Below the pieces are notes generated by a model, which saw only the letters and a program-made list of their open reading frames with translations, was not told the DNA's origin and searched no databases. From Clostridia bacterium (GTDB lineage Bacteria > Bacillota > Clostridia > Acetivibrionales > JAFADI01): a stretch of 54,909 bases of DNA. Within the stretch, counting starts at the first letter, position 1. Each line of letters begins with the position of its first letter. Location: assembly GCA_026418695.1 (NCBI GenBank), contig JAOAAU010000105.1, positions 1 to 54,909 on the forward strand, given 5' to 3'. Below, piece by piece: positions 33,598-42,366 of this stretch. Both the position numbers and the translations under genes were made by a program.

Positions 33598-34881
33598 TCA
33601 CATAGGATTTACCACCGACAACGCCAGGTTGTCGAGGTTGAAGTGATCATCAAATATTTCCTTGATATATTCAAAGGTTATTTTATCATAAACATCAAAA
33701 TAGTCAAACAGGTTCGCATCCTTAAAATACGCAGGAATGAACATGTGTGATATTCTTTCAACAGAATTCAGACCTTTTACAAAGCGCCCGTTCATTGCCC
33801 TTTTGATTCTCTGATAATCACTCTCCGCCAATCCGTTTTTGCGGATATTCTTGATTTCGTCTGCGATTCTAGCTCTTACCTGCATCGGATCCTTGGATTC
33901 TCCTCCGAACATGGAGAACCCATAGTTTTCTTCCAGTGTATAATCAAAATCAAAAGAACTGTTGATCAGGCCTTCCGTATAGAGCTCGTTATATAGCTTC
34001 GAGCTTCTTCCCATGACCATTTCCAGCAGAAGTTTTACTACGATTTCCCTTTTCAGGGATTCAAAGCCTTTTGAAATCACATGATCCTCTTTTAGGCCCA
34101 TCTGGAACATCGGCAGGGATACGGCCATCTTTTGCTCGTTTATTTCCTTGAACAGCCCTTTTTCCTCTTCCGGGAAGATCCTTTTAATCTCCGGTTTGCT
34201 CTCGGAAACTCTGATGTTCTTTTCAACCTGTTCGAATACTTTTTCAACATCTACTTCCCCTACAACCAGGATCACCATATTGGAAGGGTGGTAAAAGGTG
34301 TTGTAACACTTGTACAGGTAATCCCTGTTAATCCTACTGATACTTTCAACGGTACCCGCAATGTCGATGCTGACAGGATTGTTTTTATAAAAGGCACGGA
34401 GCAGATTAAAGAAGGATCTCCATCCCGGATCGTCTTCATACATCTTGATCTCCTGTCCGATAATTCCCTTTTCCTTCTCAACACTTTCTTCCGTTATGTA
34501 AGGATTCTGTACATAATCCAAAAGCAGATTGAAATTCTCATCAAATTTGTCCGTTGCTGAAAAAAGGTATACCGTTTGGCTGAATCCCGTATAAGCATTG
34601 GGGCTTGAGCCAAGCTTCGAAAACTTATCCATGACGTTGCCGTCTTTCTGATCAAAAAGCTTATGTTCAAGAAAGTGGGCAATCCCATCCGGAACTCTGG
34701 TTGCCTCGCTTTCTCCAGGCACGACAAAGGTGTTATTGATGGATCCGTAATGGGTTGCGAAGGTAGCATACTTTTTTGAATACCCTTTTTTTGGTATGAC
34801 AAACGCCTTCAATCCGCTTGAATGCTCATACACATGCATTTTTTCATCAATTTTCTTATACTCTATGGTATTATATTTCAT
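33598..34881 (-). CDS. M16 family metallopeptidase, YmfH-like (zinc motif present)
   Basis: 427 residues, two M16/insulinase-like domains. The inverted zinc motif HFLEH occurs in IAHFLEHKLF at about 65-70, with the distal glutamate probably in EKEKGIIGQEIKMYEDD; the second domain starts around 190. Resembles Bacillus YmfH, predicted cytoplasmic. M16 members of this kind usually work with a partner lacking the zinc motif, here the next upstream gene. ATG at 34881 follows GGAGGG with seven-base spacing; the longer MMSIEILEGFR frame overlaps that site. Followed by lgt. Confidence 0.87.
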   Translation of the reverse strand: MKYNTIEYKKIDEKMHVYEHSSGLKAFVIPKKGYSKKYATFATHYGSINNTFVVPGESEATRVPDGIAHFLEHKLFDQKDGNVMDKFSKLGSSPNAYTGFSQTVYLFSATDKFDENFNLLLDYVQNPYITEESVEKEKGIIGQEIKMYEDDPGWRSFFNLLRAFYKNNPVSIDIAGTVESISRINRDYLYKCYNTFYHPSNMVILVVGEVDVEKVFEQVEKNIRVSESKPEIKRIFPEEEKGLFKEINEQKMAVSLPMFQMGLKEDHVISKGFESLKREIVVKLLLEMVMGRSSKLYNELYTEGLINSSFDFDYTLEENYGFSMFGGESKDPMQVRARIADEIKNIRKNGLAESDYQRIKRAMNGRFVKGLNSVERISHMFIPAYFKDANLFDYFDVYDKITFEYIKEIFDDHFNLDNLALSVVNPM

Positions 34882-35016
34882 TCTAAAACCCTCCAGTATT
34901 TCAATACTCATCATCCAATTCCAAGCAAGGAGATAAAATCACTTTCTATACCTGCAGAAATATTATCCGCAAACATTAGCGACAACTCCGAGCCCCCAAC
35001 CCACAGCTTATTCCCA

Positions 35017-36303
35017 TTATCCTGCAGTCAAAAAGTAAACCGTATCCAGCTTGATCTTCCCAGCTACTTTTACAACATCGTCTTTTGTCACCTTTTTTAC
35101 CTGATGGATAAGGCTTTCAAAATCGTCCTGGTGTTTGGCGATTTCCTGGCTTAAAAAGAAGTCAACAATTTGAAGCTGCCCATCCATGATGGACCGGACA
35201 CCCGTTTCAATGGTATTGATGCTGGACTCATACTCATAATCCGAGATTTTTCCCTGTTTGATATCCTCCAACTGCTGCAGAATGATTTTCACAGCCTTAT
35301 CTTTGTTTTCTATCTCAATTCCGCTGCTGATCACCATCAGCCCCTTGAACTTCTCCAACCGGGAGAATGCATAGTATGCAAGGCTTTCCTTTTCACGGAC
35401 GTTCTGAAAAAGCTTGGAATGAATTCCGCCTCCCAGAATCGTATTGCAAACCAGCAGGTTGTAATAATCCATTTCGTTGGGTCCTGTATTTGTTCTAAAC
35501 CCTAAGGATAATTTCCCCTGGTTTACACTCATCTTTTCGACTTTTTCCTTTACATCCTTCACTTCTTTCGATATTTCCCCAAAGGGGATCGTCTTAATAT
35601 TTCCGCGCTTCAAGGACGTCATCCTGCTGATTACCTTTTGAAGCTTCTCTTCTTCAATATCTCCTGTTATGTATACCAAAACCGGCAAGCCTTCAAGAAA
35701 ATTCTGATAATGTTCGTAAAGATTTTTTTCATCTATCTTCTCAATATCCTCTACAAACCCGTAGTCATATACACTGAAAGGCTCATTTTCACACATGGTT
35801 TCAAAGCACCGCTCCACTGCCAGCTGCGCTTTATCATTGACTCTGCTTTCAATCAGCTTCCTCAAATTCTCCTTTTCCTGTTCAACAAAATCCTTTTTAA
35901 AGGCCCCATTTTCAAGAACAGGTTTTGTAAGGATCTCGAAAACAAGTTCAAAGCACTTTTCAAACAGCTCTGCTTTTTCACCAGTATATTTATCACTGAT
36001 GTGTTCGATATAAAACTGTACAATCTGATGCTCTCCCTTTTTTGTGACTCCACAGTCAAAGGAGGCTCCATAAAGCTCTTCAAGATAGTTTGCAATATCC
36101 TGAAGTGTAGGATGGGTTTCACAGCCTCGCCTTAGAACAGCCGGAATCAGCGCATTTTTAGCAGCATTTTCCTTGCTAAGACTGTCATGAAAAAAAATAT
36201 TAATGGAATTGGTCTTAAACTTTGGCGCTCTTACAAAAAAAATGTCCATTCCATTGGCAGATGCAATTTTTGATGCTTTTTCCATAAACGATGTGTCCTC
36301 CAT
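35017..36303 (-). CDS. M16 family peptidase-like protein, YmfF-like (no zinc motif)
   Basis: 428 residues. The M16 fold is recognisable (SINIFFHDSLS..., LRRGCETHPTLQDIANYLEELYGASFDCGV, and the second domain GGGIHSKLFQNVREKESLAYY). The HxxEH zinc site is absent, so it is probably the non-catalytic partner of the HFLEH protein encoded next, as in the YmfF/YmfH pair. ATG at 36303 has AAAGGA eight bases upstream; earlier in-frame starts are less well supported. First gene of the unit. Confidence 0.83.
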   Translation of the reverse strand: MEDTSFMEKASKIASANGMDIFFVRAPKFKTNSINIFFHDSLSKENAAKNALIPAVLRRGCETHPTLQDIANYLEELYGASFDCGVTKKGEHQIVQFYIEHISDKYTGEKAELFEKCFELVFEILTKPVLENGAFKKDFVEQEKENLRKLIESRVNDKAQLAVERCFETMCENEPFSVYDYGFVEDIEKIDEKNLYEHYQNFLEGLPVLVYITGDIEEEKLQKVISRMTSLKRGNIKTIPFGEISKEVKDVKEKVEKMSVNQGKLSLGFRTNTGPNEMDYYNLLVCNTILGGGIHSKLFQNVREKESLAYYAFSRLEKFKGLMVISSGIEIENKDKAVKIILQQLEDIKQGKISDYEYESSINTIETGVRSIMDGQLQIVDFFLSQEIAKHQDDFESLIHQVKKVTKDDVVKVAGKIKLDTVYFLTAG

Positions 36304-36495
36304 ATCAATCATCCTTTCGGGAAAATCTATACTTTTATGACTCGATGCTGCTTTGTTTAACATATTTAGTTTGTCGCTGATTCAATATGTTAAATGTACT
36401 TCGTTAAGCACGCCGAAAACAGTCTTTCAGTTAAAAAGCTTCCGTTCACCGGCATTGGTTTTTACATTTTTTCACTCACTCAAATTCATAATAAT

Positions 36496-36525
36496 AGTAT
36501 AATAATATCATTGCATATTATTCAA
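36496..36525 (-). promoter_or_regulatory. Possible sigma-A promoter of the M16-lgt unit
   Basis: Minus strand TTGAAT (36525-36520), 18-base spacer, TATACT (36501-36496), about 190 bases before the first M16 gene. The rest of 36304-36685 is AT-rich and I see no other feature in it. Confidence 0.4.
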
Positions 36526-36685
36526 TATATGGAAAGAAATAAATTCTCTTGTGTTTCAATCCTGTCAATCAATAAATTCTTCTTTTTAGTTCATAATAAT
36601 ATAACGAACGGTAAAGATAAATTCATCTGTGTTCGAGTAATTTGTCAAATTGCGGTTCAAACTATCCATTCATGGAGGGATAAAC

Positions 36686-36856
36686 ATGGAGCCTTTGAAA
36701 TACAGGAGACACCCAAGAGTCTATAAGAAGCAAACCGAACAGGTAGAGGACAATTCCATCAATCTCAGCGGAGCAGCCGCTATTGGAATTCTGGCACTTG
36801 TTTTTGTCAAGGGTGTGTTTTTAGGCTATATGATCAATAAAAAATGGTCAAAATAA
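36686..36856 (+). CDS. Small single-TM hypothetical protein
   Basis: 56 residues: a basic/polar N-terminal half (MEPLKYRRHPRVYKKQTEQV) and one hydrophobic segment (GAAAIGILALVFVKGVFLGYM) ending INKKWSK. The ATG has a strong GGAGGG site six bases upstream, and a terminator hairpin overlaps the stop codon, so it looks like a genuine one-gene unit. Function not recognised. Could be a small membrane protein or, given the host, a sporulation peptide; neither is supported by a motif. A longer in-frame start at 36650 has no ribosome-binding site. Confidence 0.65.
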   Translation: MEPLKYRRHPRVYKKQTEQVEDNSINLSGAAAIGILALVFVKGVFLGYMINKKWSK

Positions 36857-36883
36857 GAGGGTTTGCCAGCAAGCCCTCTTATT
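36852..36883 (+). terminator. Terminator of the small membrane protein gene
   Basis: Stem of up to 15 bp with one G-T pair: 36852-36866 with 36869-36883; the tightest pairs would open to form the loop. The downstream T tract is short (ATTATATCC). The stop codon lies in the left arm. Confidence 0.65.
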
Positions 36884-36932
36884 ATATCCTTCGATCCACC
36901 CCCGGATCTCTCCTTCCACTTAAAAAAACAAT

Positions 36933-36960
36933 TTGAAAAATTAACAAGAAAAGGTATAAT
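36933..36960 (+). promoter_or_regulatory. Sigma-A-type promoter of the diguanylate cyclase
   Basis: TTGAAA (36933-36938), 16-base spacer, perfect TATAAT (36955-36960), about 65 bases before the start codon. Confidence 0.65.
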
Positions 36961-37032
36961 CATTGGTATCTGCAATTACGATATATTTCTTGGATATTTT
37001 TAACTTCCAATCCTATCGTTGAAGGAGACTCT

Positions 37033-38217
37033 ATGTTTTACGTGGACGTGTTTAACCAGATATCTCTGATAATTACCCTCTGCTTCTCATTTTTCATATT
37101 TTTATATAATCTTTGTTTGAATAGGTCCAAAAACCAATTGAATACTTTAGCCTTTATCTTTTTTATTCCGTTCACCTTGAACATTGCTTCGTTTATTTCA
37201 TTGAAGGAATCTCTTGCACTGGCTTTTGCCATCACAGCAGATCTTCTGGCCTTAGTTTTTATATGGATCATCTTAGCCTTTCAGGTAAATAACAGACTGA
37301 TTCCCGGAATAAGAACGGTGATGATGTCCGTTCCCCTCCTGTTCATCGTCAGTTTGCTGTTTTGGGACAAGCTCCGGGATTTTCTGACTACCAGCAAGGT
37401 GTTTATCCCTTTATTGATGGCAGCTTCCCTTGCTAACCTATATATCCTTAGAAAGGAAAAACAAAATAAAAGCCTTCTGTTCTGGTCGGTTCTTTGCCTG
37501 ATGGGGGCAGGTATCTTCAGGCTATTGGATCAGAGCGGCATGACTCCCTATCTGTTCATCCTTTTTAAACTATCAGCCTATTTAATCTTTACATTATATT
37601 TTCACCGGGAGATTTACGCGAAGCTTACTGCAAAAATCGAAGAGGCCGAAAAGAAAATTACCGCAGTCAACAAGAAACTTGATTTTGAAGTGAAGAAAAG
37701 GATTTTTGAAATAGAACGCTCGAATGAAAAGCTTGTCAGCATCGCAAAAACCGATGCCTTGACCAAAGCTTACAATAAAGCCGCCATCCTTGAAGTGATC
37801 AATCATCTAATAGACACTAAGCCAACGAAAGAGTTTACAATTTTGATGTTTGACATCGACCATTTCAAAACCATTAACGATACGCTGGGCCATATCGAAG
37901 GAGACAAATGCATCAAGAAAACCGCTCTTCTGGCGCAAAACAGCATTAGAGATATCGATAGTCTGGGAAGATACGGCGGAGATGAGTTTATCATCGTACT
38001 TCCCGAAGCCTCCCTGTCCCATGCAAAGCTGGTAGCCGAGCGGTTTAGAAAAAGAGTTGCCGAAACGGAAAATCCTCACTTTACCGTCTCTATCGGGTTA
38101 GCCAATTATCCTAACGATGCCCGGACAGTAAAGGATCTCATTTCAATTGCAGATGAAGGATTATACCAGTCAAAAAAGAAAGGCCGAAATGCTGTTTCTC
38201 ACAAAAACCTTTACTAA
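37033..38217 (+). CDS. Membrane-bound diguanylate cyclase (GGDEF)
   Basis: 394 residues. Residues 5-190 contain six to seven hydrophobic segments (integral sensor, no named domain recognised). A charged helix at about 193-238 (HREIYAKLTAKIEEAEKKITAVN) likely forms a coiled coil linking to the C-terminal GGDEF domain. The active-site GGDEF is intact at 315-319 within GRYGGDEFIIVLPE, and the RxxD inhibitory site is present as RDID at 306-309, so an active, product-inhibited c-di-GMP synthase is predicted. ATG at 37033 follows AAGGAG. Own promoter; ends directly against the convergent usp gene. Confidence 0.93.
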   Translation: MFYVDVFNQISLIITLCFSFFIFLYNLCLNRSKNQLNTLAFIFFIPFTLNIASFISLKESLALAFAITADLLALVFIWIILAFQVNNRLIPGIRTVMMSVPLLFIVSLLFWDKLRDFLTTSKVFIPLLMAASLANLYILRKEKQNKSLLFWSVLCLMGAGIFRLLDQSGMTPYLFILFKLSAYLIFTLYFHREIYAKLTAKIEEAEKKITAVNKKLDFEVKKRIFEIERSNEKLVSIAKTDALTKAYNKAAILEVINHLIDTKPTKEFTILMFDIDHFKTINDTLGHIEGDKCIKKTALLAQNSIRDIDSLGRYGGDEFIIVLPEASLSHAKLVAERFRKRVAETENPHFTVSIGLANYPNDARTVKDLISIADEGLYQSKKKGRNAVSHKNLY

Positions 38218-38631
38218 TCAGGACTTATTATTAAAAAGCCATACACTGCACTTTGCCCGCTGGTATATATTTGATGCGTTGTTTGAGAAAAACCTCAATT
38301 TTTGGTTATCCTGAGCAATTGCTATGACATCACATTTGAGCTCTTCCGCAGTAGACATAATGCTATCATCCATGGTTCGAGCATAGATAATCGAAGTATT
38401 GACCTGCACATCATGCTTTTCTGCAATGGCTTTCACCCTTTCAACAGCCTCTCTCGCCAAATCCGCTTTCTCCGGGATGGGTATACCCAAAGGAAGGTTT
38501 CTAGGGACTTCAACAACGTATACCACATTAATTTGTGCTTTCATTACCTTCTGAATCGAGCAGATAAACTCTATGATATTTTCACTGGTTTGTGTTCCGT
38601 CTGTGGGGATGAGGATGTTCCGATATGCCAT
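38218..38631 (-). CDS. Divergent universal stress protein (UspA family)
   Basis: 137 residues, Usp fold: MAYRNILIPTDGTQTSENIIEF (beta1 with the conserved Asp), then helices and VEVPRNLPLG, and the C-terminal CDVIAIAQDN...CSVWLF. The ATP-binding G-2x-G-9x-G(S/T) motif is missing: the corresponding stretch reads QDNQKLRFFSNNASN without the glycines. It may therefore bind no ATP or another ligand. ATG at 38631 follows GGAGGG; it starts three bases after the upstream trkA stop, so it is the last gene of the cation operon. Its stop abuts the stop of the convergent cyclase gene. Confidence 0.83.
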   Translation of the reverse strand: MAYRNILIPTDGTQTSENIIEFICSIQKVMKAQINVVYVVEVPRNLPLGIPIPEKADLAREAVERVKAIAEKHDVQVNTSIIYARTMDDSIMSTAEELKCDVIAIAQDNQKLRFFSNNASNIYQRAKCSVWLFNNKS

Positions 38632-38634
38632 AGT

Positions 38635-39303
38635 TTATCCCTCCTGACTTCCCAAGAGAATTTCCTTCAGCCGTTCCTGCCCCTTTTGGGTTGAAATGGC
38701 AATTACCAGGTCTTTGGGTTCCAATATCGTCTCCCCTTTTGCAAACAGCACATTTCTTCCTCGTAAAACCAATGCAATAATGCACTCATACGGAAGAGCA
38801 ATTTCACTGATTTTTTTTCCGGCCACCGGAGAGTCCGGAGTTAACTCAGCTTCAAGCAGAACCATTTCATTATGGTCAAAGGTCAGCAGCGTTGTCAGCT
38901 GTTTTTTAGCTACATACCGCTCGATAGCATCCGATATGGAAGTGGTTCCGCTGATGGTTGTACCCACACCTAGTTCTCTAAAAACTCGCTCATTTTTGGG
39001 ATTATTGATTCGTGCGATGGCTTTAGGGACCTTAAAATATCTTTTTCCCAGCTGGCAAGCTACCAGGTTGTCTTCATCGTCCCCTGTAACCGCAACAATT
39101 ACGTCTGCTCTGGCACATCCAGCCTTCTCCAACCCGTCGATGGACGACCCGGAAGCATACAGCACACATTCCCCCAGTTCCTGGTGCAGTAATTGTACCC
39201 TGTCATAATTCCAATCTACAAGAGTGACTTCATACCCCTTTGAAAGGAGGTTTTTTGTAAGGTAGTATCCTACCTGTCCTGCCCCAACAACCACAACATA
39301 CAT
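38635..39303 (-). CDS. trkA: TrkA/KtrA-type RCK protein (N and C domains)
   Basis: 222 residues, cytoplasmic regulatory subunit type. RCK_N Rossmann fold with GAGQVGYYLTKNL at 7-19 and acidic VDWN at the end of beta-2 (NAD(H)/nucleotide binding). RCK_C/TrkA_C follows at about 140-222 (LLEAELTPDSPVAGKKISEIALP...). Such subunits gate K+ uptake channels (TrkH/KtrB) or bind c-di-AMP through RCK_C. No TrkH/KtrB gene is present in the window. ATG at 39303 after AGGAGAG. Follows the RCK_N-only gene by three bases. Confidence 0.87.
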   Translation of the reverse strand: MYVVVVGAGQVGYYLTKNLLSKGYEVTLVDWNYDRVQLLHQELGECVLYASGSSIDGLEKAGCARADVIVAVTGDDEDNLVACQLGKRYFKVPKAIARINNPKNERVFRELGVGTTISGTTSISDAIERYVAKKQLTTLLTFDHNEMVLLEAELTPDSPVAGKKISEIALPYECIIALVLRGRNVLFAKGETILEPKDLVIAISTQKGQERLKEILLGSQEG

Positions 39304-39306
39304 AGG

Positions 39307-39714
39307 CTATCTCTCTCCTTTCAGCATTTCCAAGTAATGCAGGGAACTGGTCTCTGTCGGACAATAGCATGTCAACCCGACTTCTTCTTCATAGAATTTT
39401 TTACTTTTGGGATCTACAATCCTCACGATCACATGGGGAACTTGAAACAGGAACTTCGCAATTTGCCCTACCATGATATTGGTATTATCCCCCTTAGTCA
39501 CGGAGATGACTGAATCTGCACCGATAATCCCTGCATTCATTAAAATATCTTCGTCAATTCCTGTTCCGATAATCATGCTGCCGTCAAAGTCCCCCTGCAG
39601 CTTGTCAAAAGCGAGGGGATTCCGATCAATGACCGAGACTTCATGTCCCTCTTTCGAAAGTTGAATTGCAATTCTGCTGCCTACTCTCCCGCATCCGATA
39701 ATGATTATTTTCAT
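39307..39714 (-). CDS. RCK_N-only TrkA-like NAD-binding protein
   Basis: 135 residues forming one Rossmann RCK_N domain: MKIIIIGCGRVGSRIAIQLS at 1-20, acidic IDRN after beta-2, then GIDEDILMNAGI and the usual strand-helix pattern. No TrkA_C domain follows; the protein ends at about the point where RCK_N ends (PTETSSLHYLEMLKGER). It may pair with the full-length RCK protein encoded next. ATG at 39714 has GGTGA upstream; a GTG at 39723 is too close to the ribosome-binding site. Confidence 0.85.
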   Translation of the reverse strand: MKIIIIGCGRVGSRIAIQLSKEGHEVSVIDRNPLAFDKLQGDFDGSMIIGTGIDEDILMNAGIIGADSVISVTKGDNTNIMVGQIAKFLFQVPHVIVRIVDPKSKKFYEEEVGLTCYCPTETSSLHYLEMLKGER

Positions 39715-39808
39715 GGCCGTCACCTTCCTTAAACATTATACTCAGATTGACCCTTGGGCTATGTATTCTTATCAAAAAGATTGAATTTGTTGTCCCATGC
39801 GGTCGGCT

Positions 39809-41446
39809 TTAGCTTGTGAGCGTTTGGGAATTTCTATATACGATCATGGATACAGCCAATAGATAGATTGCGAACAAAACAGTGAGCGCCAATAAGACAT
39901 AATATCCAAAGTTCCAGAAAGAAGCCCCCAAAAGAATAATCGCAAGAAAAGCAGCAAAAACATTGGATATGAATGCCGCAATCCTGTTGAAGCTATATTT
40001 TCCATGATGAAGGTCCTGATAGTCCAGCTGTTCTTCCAGTTGATGCACCCTCCTTAAAAATAACGTCTTCATTAGGTATATAAGGACCAGTCCTGCAATG
40101 GAAAGCGGCAGAAGAACATACAAGCTTTTCAGAATAAAAGCGAGCGTTACGATCACCAGGTATACGGAAAAACTGATAATGAATTTATAGCTTCTTTCCA
40201 TGCGGATATTTTTTTCTTCGGGCATAAGCAATGGTTTCATGGTGATAGAAATCAGCTTGGTACTATACTTAATAAATCCGGGAACAACAAGGGAAATTGC
40301 TTTTTTTATTGCATTTGAATTCTTCATGGCGGCCGGTGCAATGAGTGTCATAACAAACACATAGACTCCTGTAAATTGGTACAGGGATTCTGGAATAGCT
40401 CCAGTCGCATATCCAAGGGAGGCATAGATCAACGAATACTCTCCCCTGGCAATCATGCTTGTCCCGATAGCAATAGCGCTCTTCGAAGAAAAACCGCTGA
40501 AGAAAGCCGAGGAGGAAGTGATTACGATCTCTCCCAGGATACTGATCGGTACTACAATTGCGATCATCCATAAGATTCCCGGAATTTGTCCCGGATTCAG
40601 CAGCATCCCGAATGAAATAAAGAAAACTGTAAGGAAGATATCCTTAAAAGCAGCCACTGTCCTGTGAAGCCGTTCTTCGACATCGTAACTGACGATCACC
40701 ATCCCAAAAAGAAATGCACCTGCCGCTGAGGCCAATCCAATGGTTGAAGCCAGTGATCCTATTAGAAGAATGATCCCGATCATCAGTGTTGTAAACAACT
40801 CTTGAGAATCTATTCTGGTCAGAATATCAATAAATCTATTGATAATGAAAACTCCGATCAGGATAAAGACACTGTAGAAGACCAATGACTTAACAACCGA
40901 CAGTGAAACAGATGAGAGTTGGACCTTGTCAAAGGCAGCGAAGCTGGATAGAATCCCGAGAAGAACAATGGCAAAAAAGTCTTCAAAGACCATAACCCCC
41001 ATCAAGACCTCAGATTCTCTTGAGGCTGTCCGCCTCATATCAAATAGTAATTTGGCAACAACCCCACTGCTGCTTAAAGCAATAATCGCTGCAAAAAACA
41101 GGTTTTCTTTCATGGAAAACCGGAGGAATGTACCGACTCCGATCCCTAATACCAGATTAAAAACGATCTCATAGGTGCCGATAAAGAAAACTGAATTCTT
41201 TATTCTTTTGAATTTATTGAGTGAAAACTCGATTCCAAGAAAGAACATCAAAAAAACAATTCCAAGCTCGGAAAGACTGCTGAGGGTTTCGGTATCCCTG
41301 ATCAATCCCAGGGTGTTGGGACCGATGATCACACCCACAATCATATAGCCAATGATTACTGACTGGTTTAGCTTTTTCATGAGCAGTGCAGCGAAAAACC
41401 CCAAAAACAATACAATACCCAAGTCAAATAATATATTGGTATGCAT
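39809..41446 (-). CDS. khtU: CPA2 cation:proton antiporter, KhtU/Kef-like, with extra C-terminal membrane region
   Basis: 545 residues. Residues 1-385 form the Na+/H+ exchanger domain with about 12 membrane segments (GYMIVGVIIGPNTLGLI, ELGIVFLMFFLGIEFSLNKFK, SSSGVVAKLL). A charged linker (about 400-425) is followed by roughly four more hydrophobic segments (YKFIISFSVYLVIVTLAFIL, LLPLSIAGLVLIYLM, VFAAFLAIILLGASF, VLLALTVLFAIYLLAVSMIV). KhtU of Bacillus is a K+/H+ antiporter about 400 residues long without this tail, and Kef proteins have RCK domains there instead. KhtT-like gene directly upstream. K+ specificity is inferred from context. ATG at 41446 after GAGGAGG. Confidence 0.85.
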   Translation of the reverse strand: MHTNILFDLGIVLFLGFFAALLMKKLNQSVIIGYMIVGVIIGPNTLGLIRDTETLSSLSELGIVFLMFFLGIEFSLNKFKRIKNSVFFIGTYEIVFNLVLGIGVGTFLRFSMKENLFFAAIIALSSSGVVAKLLFDMRRTASRESEVLMGVMVFEDFFAIVLLGILSSFAAFDKVQLSSVSLSVVKSLVFYSVFILIGVFIINRFIDILTRIDSQELFTTLMIGIILLIGSLASTIGLASAAGAFLFGMVIVSYDVEERLHRTVAAFKDIFLTVFFISFGMLLNPGQIPGILWMIAIVVPISILGEIVITSSSAFFSGFSSKSAIAIGTSMIARGEYSLIYASLGYATGAIPESLYQFTGVYVFVMTLIAPAAMKNSNAIKKAISLVVPGFIKYSTKLISITMKPLLMPEEKNIRMERSYKFIISFSVYLVIVTLAFILKSLYVLLPLSIAGLVLIYLMKTLFLRRVHQLEEQLDYQDLHHGKYSFNRIAAFISNVFAAFLAIILLGASFWNFGYYVLLALTVLFAIYLLAVSMIVYRNSQTLTS

Positions 41447-41482
41447 TTTTCCTCCTCGTAATATTTTTTCAAAAGCAACGAT

Positions 41483-41959
41483 TTACCGGATGATATCTAA
41501 AAAATCCTTGAATCTTTCAGGTTTTCCGATCACTACGCAGGTGTCTCCCTCCTGAAATACATACTCAGAGCTGGGACTTGGAATAAAATGATCTCCCCTG
41601 AGAATTGCAATGATGGAAACCTGAGTCTTTTTCCTGATTCCGAGCCCACCAATAGCTTTTCCAATCACCGGCGAATCCTTCTCGAGTTTGTACCAGTCTA
41701 TTCGGATACCTTCCAGGGCAAGTTCAAGATGTTCAACCGCTTTCGGCTTGAACATCACTCCGGAGAGAAATCCTCCCAGTCTTCTTGCCTCCTCATCCAA
41801 CAAAGTTACATTGGCCTGTGGATCTCCATCCTTGTCCATAATATATAATTCCCGCTTACCATCATGGTGGATCACTAAAACCACCTTTTCTCTGGAATAG
41901 GTGGTACAGCTGATCTTCTTTCCTATTCCCGGCAAGTCTGTTTCACTAAAAAATGACAT
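41483..41959 (-). CDS. khtT: KhtT-like regulatory subunit with RCK_C (TrkA_C) domain
   Basis: 158 residues. N-terminal part ETDLPGIGKKISCTTYSREKVVLVIHHDG resembles KhtT/YhaT. Residues about 85-158 form RCK_C (IDWYKLEKDSPVIGKAIGGLGIR... to IGKPERFKDFLDIIR). In Bacillus KhtT binds c-di-AMP and activates the K+/H+ antiporter KhtU; here the antiporter is the next gene. ATG at 41959 follows AGGAGG. First gene of a five-gene operon that ends with usp, preceded by a leader of nearly 500 bases. Confidence 0.85.
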   Translation of the reverse strand: MSFFSETDLPGIGKKISCTTYSREKVVLVIHHDGKRELYIMDKDGDPQANVTLLDEEARRLGGFLSGVMFKPKAVEHLELALEGIRIDWYKLEKDSPVIGKAIGGLGIRKKTQVSIIAILRGDHFIPSPSSEYVFQEGDTCVVIGKPERFKDFLDIIR

Positions 41960-42309
41960 TGGATCCTCCTCCTGCTAAGAATGAAAATCGATATATCTTT
42001 CGAAAACTCTTTTATTTAAACTGAGTTCCGAAGATTATTTTCCTTCAAAGCACTTTGATTTATCAATTCAGTGTATACCATTCAGCTTAATCCATTGAAA
42101 AGCAAGTATGTGAGCTTAAACGGCTTATTAATAATATATTCTGTTAAAATAACCTTAATCATGAATCGTAAAACCAAGTATATTGCAGATTATTTTGATT
42201 GATAGGATCAGCAGGTAATAATTCTTGAATTAAGAGTTCAAGAGTAACACTATGAATTAACGGATTAGGTTTCAAATTGTTATAGACTTTAAAAAGTAAT
42301 GATTAGAAA

Positions 42310-42366
42310 GGTGAATTTCCTTATCCTCTGTATTTGAGGATTAAAACGAAACGAGGAACGCTCACC
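42310..42366 (-). ncRNA. Structured RNA element in the khtT leader (class not recognised)
   Basis: Minus strand, about 80 bases downstream of the predicted transcription start. Nested stems GGTGA/TCACC (42366-42362 with 42314-42310), TTCC/GGAA (42358-42355... with 42320-42317 region) and ATCCTC/GAGGAT (42341-42336 with 42328-42323), with an asymmetric internal loop of 13 bases on one side. GGGAA just upstream (around 42374-42378) could pair with the same TTCC, giving an alternative fold. I do not recognise a known riboswitch consensus, including the c-di-AMP ydaO type. Confidence 0.4.

Noticed and set aside
36650..36685. Upstream start for the small membrane protein (adds MRFKLSIHGGIN)
   Set aside because: No ribosome-binding site; the GGAGGG lies inside this extension and serves the ATG at 36686.
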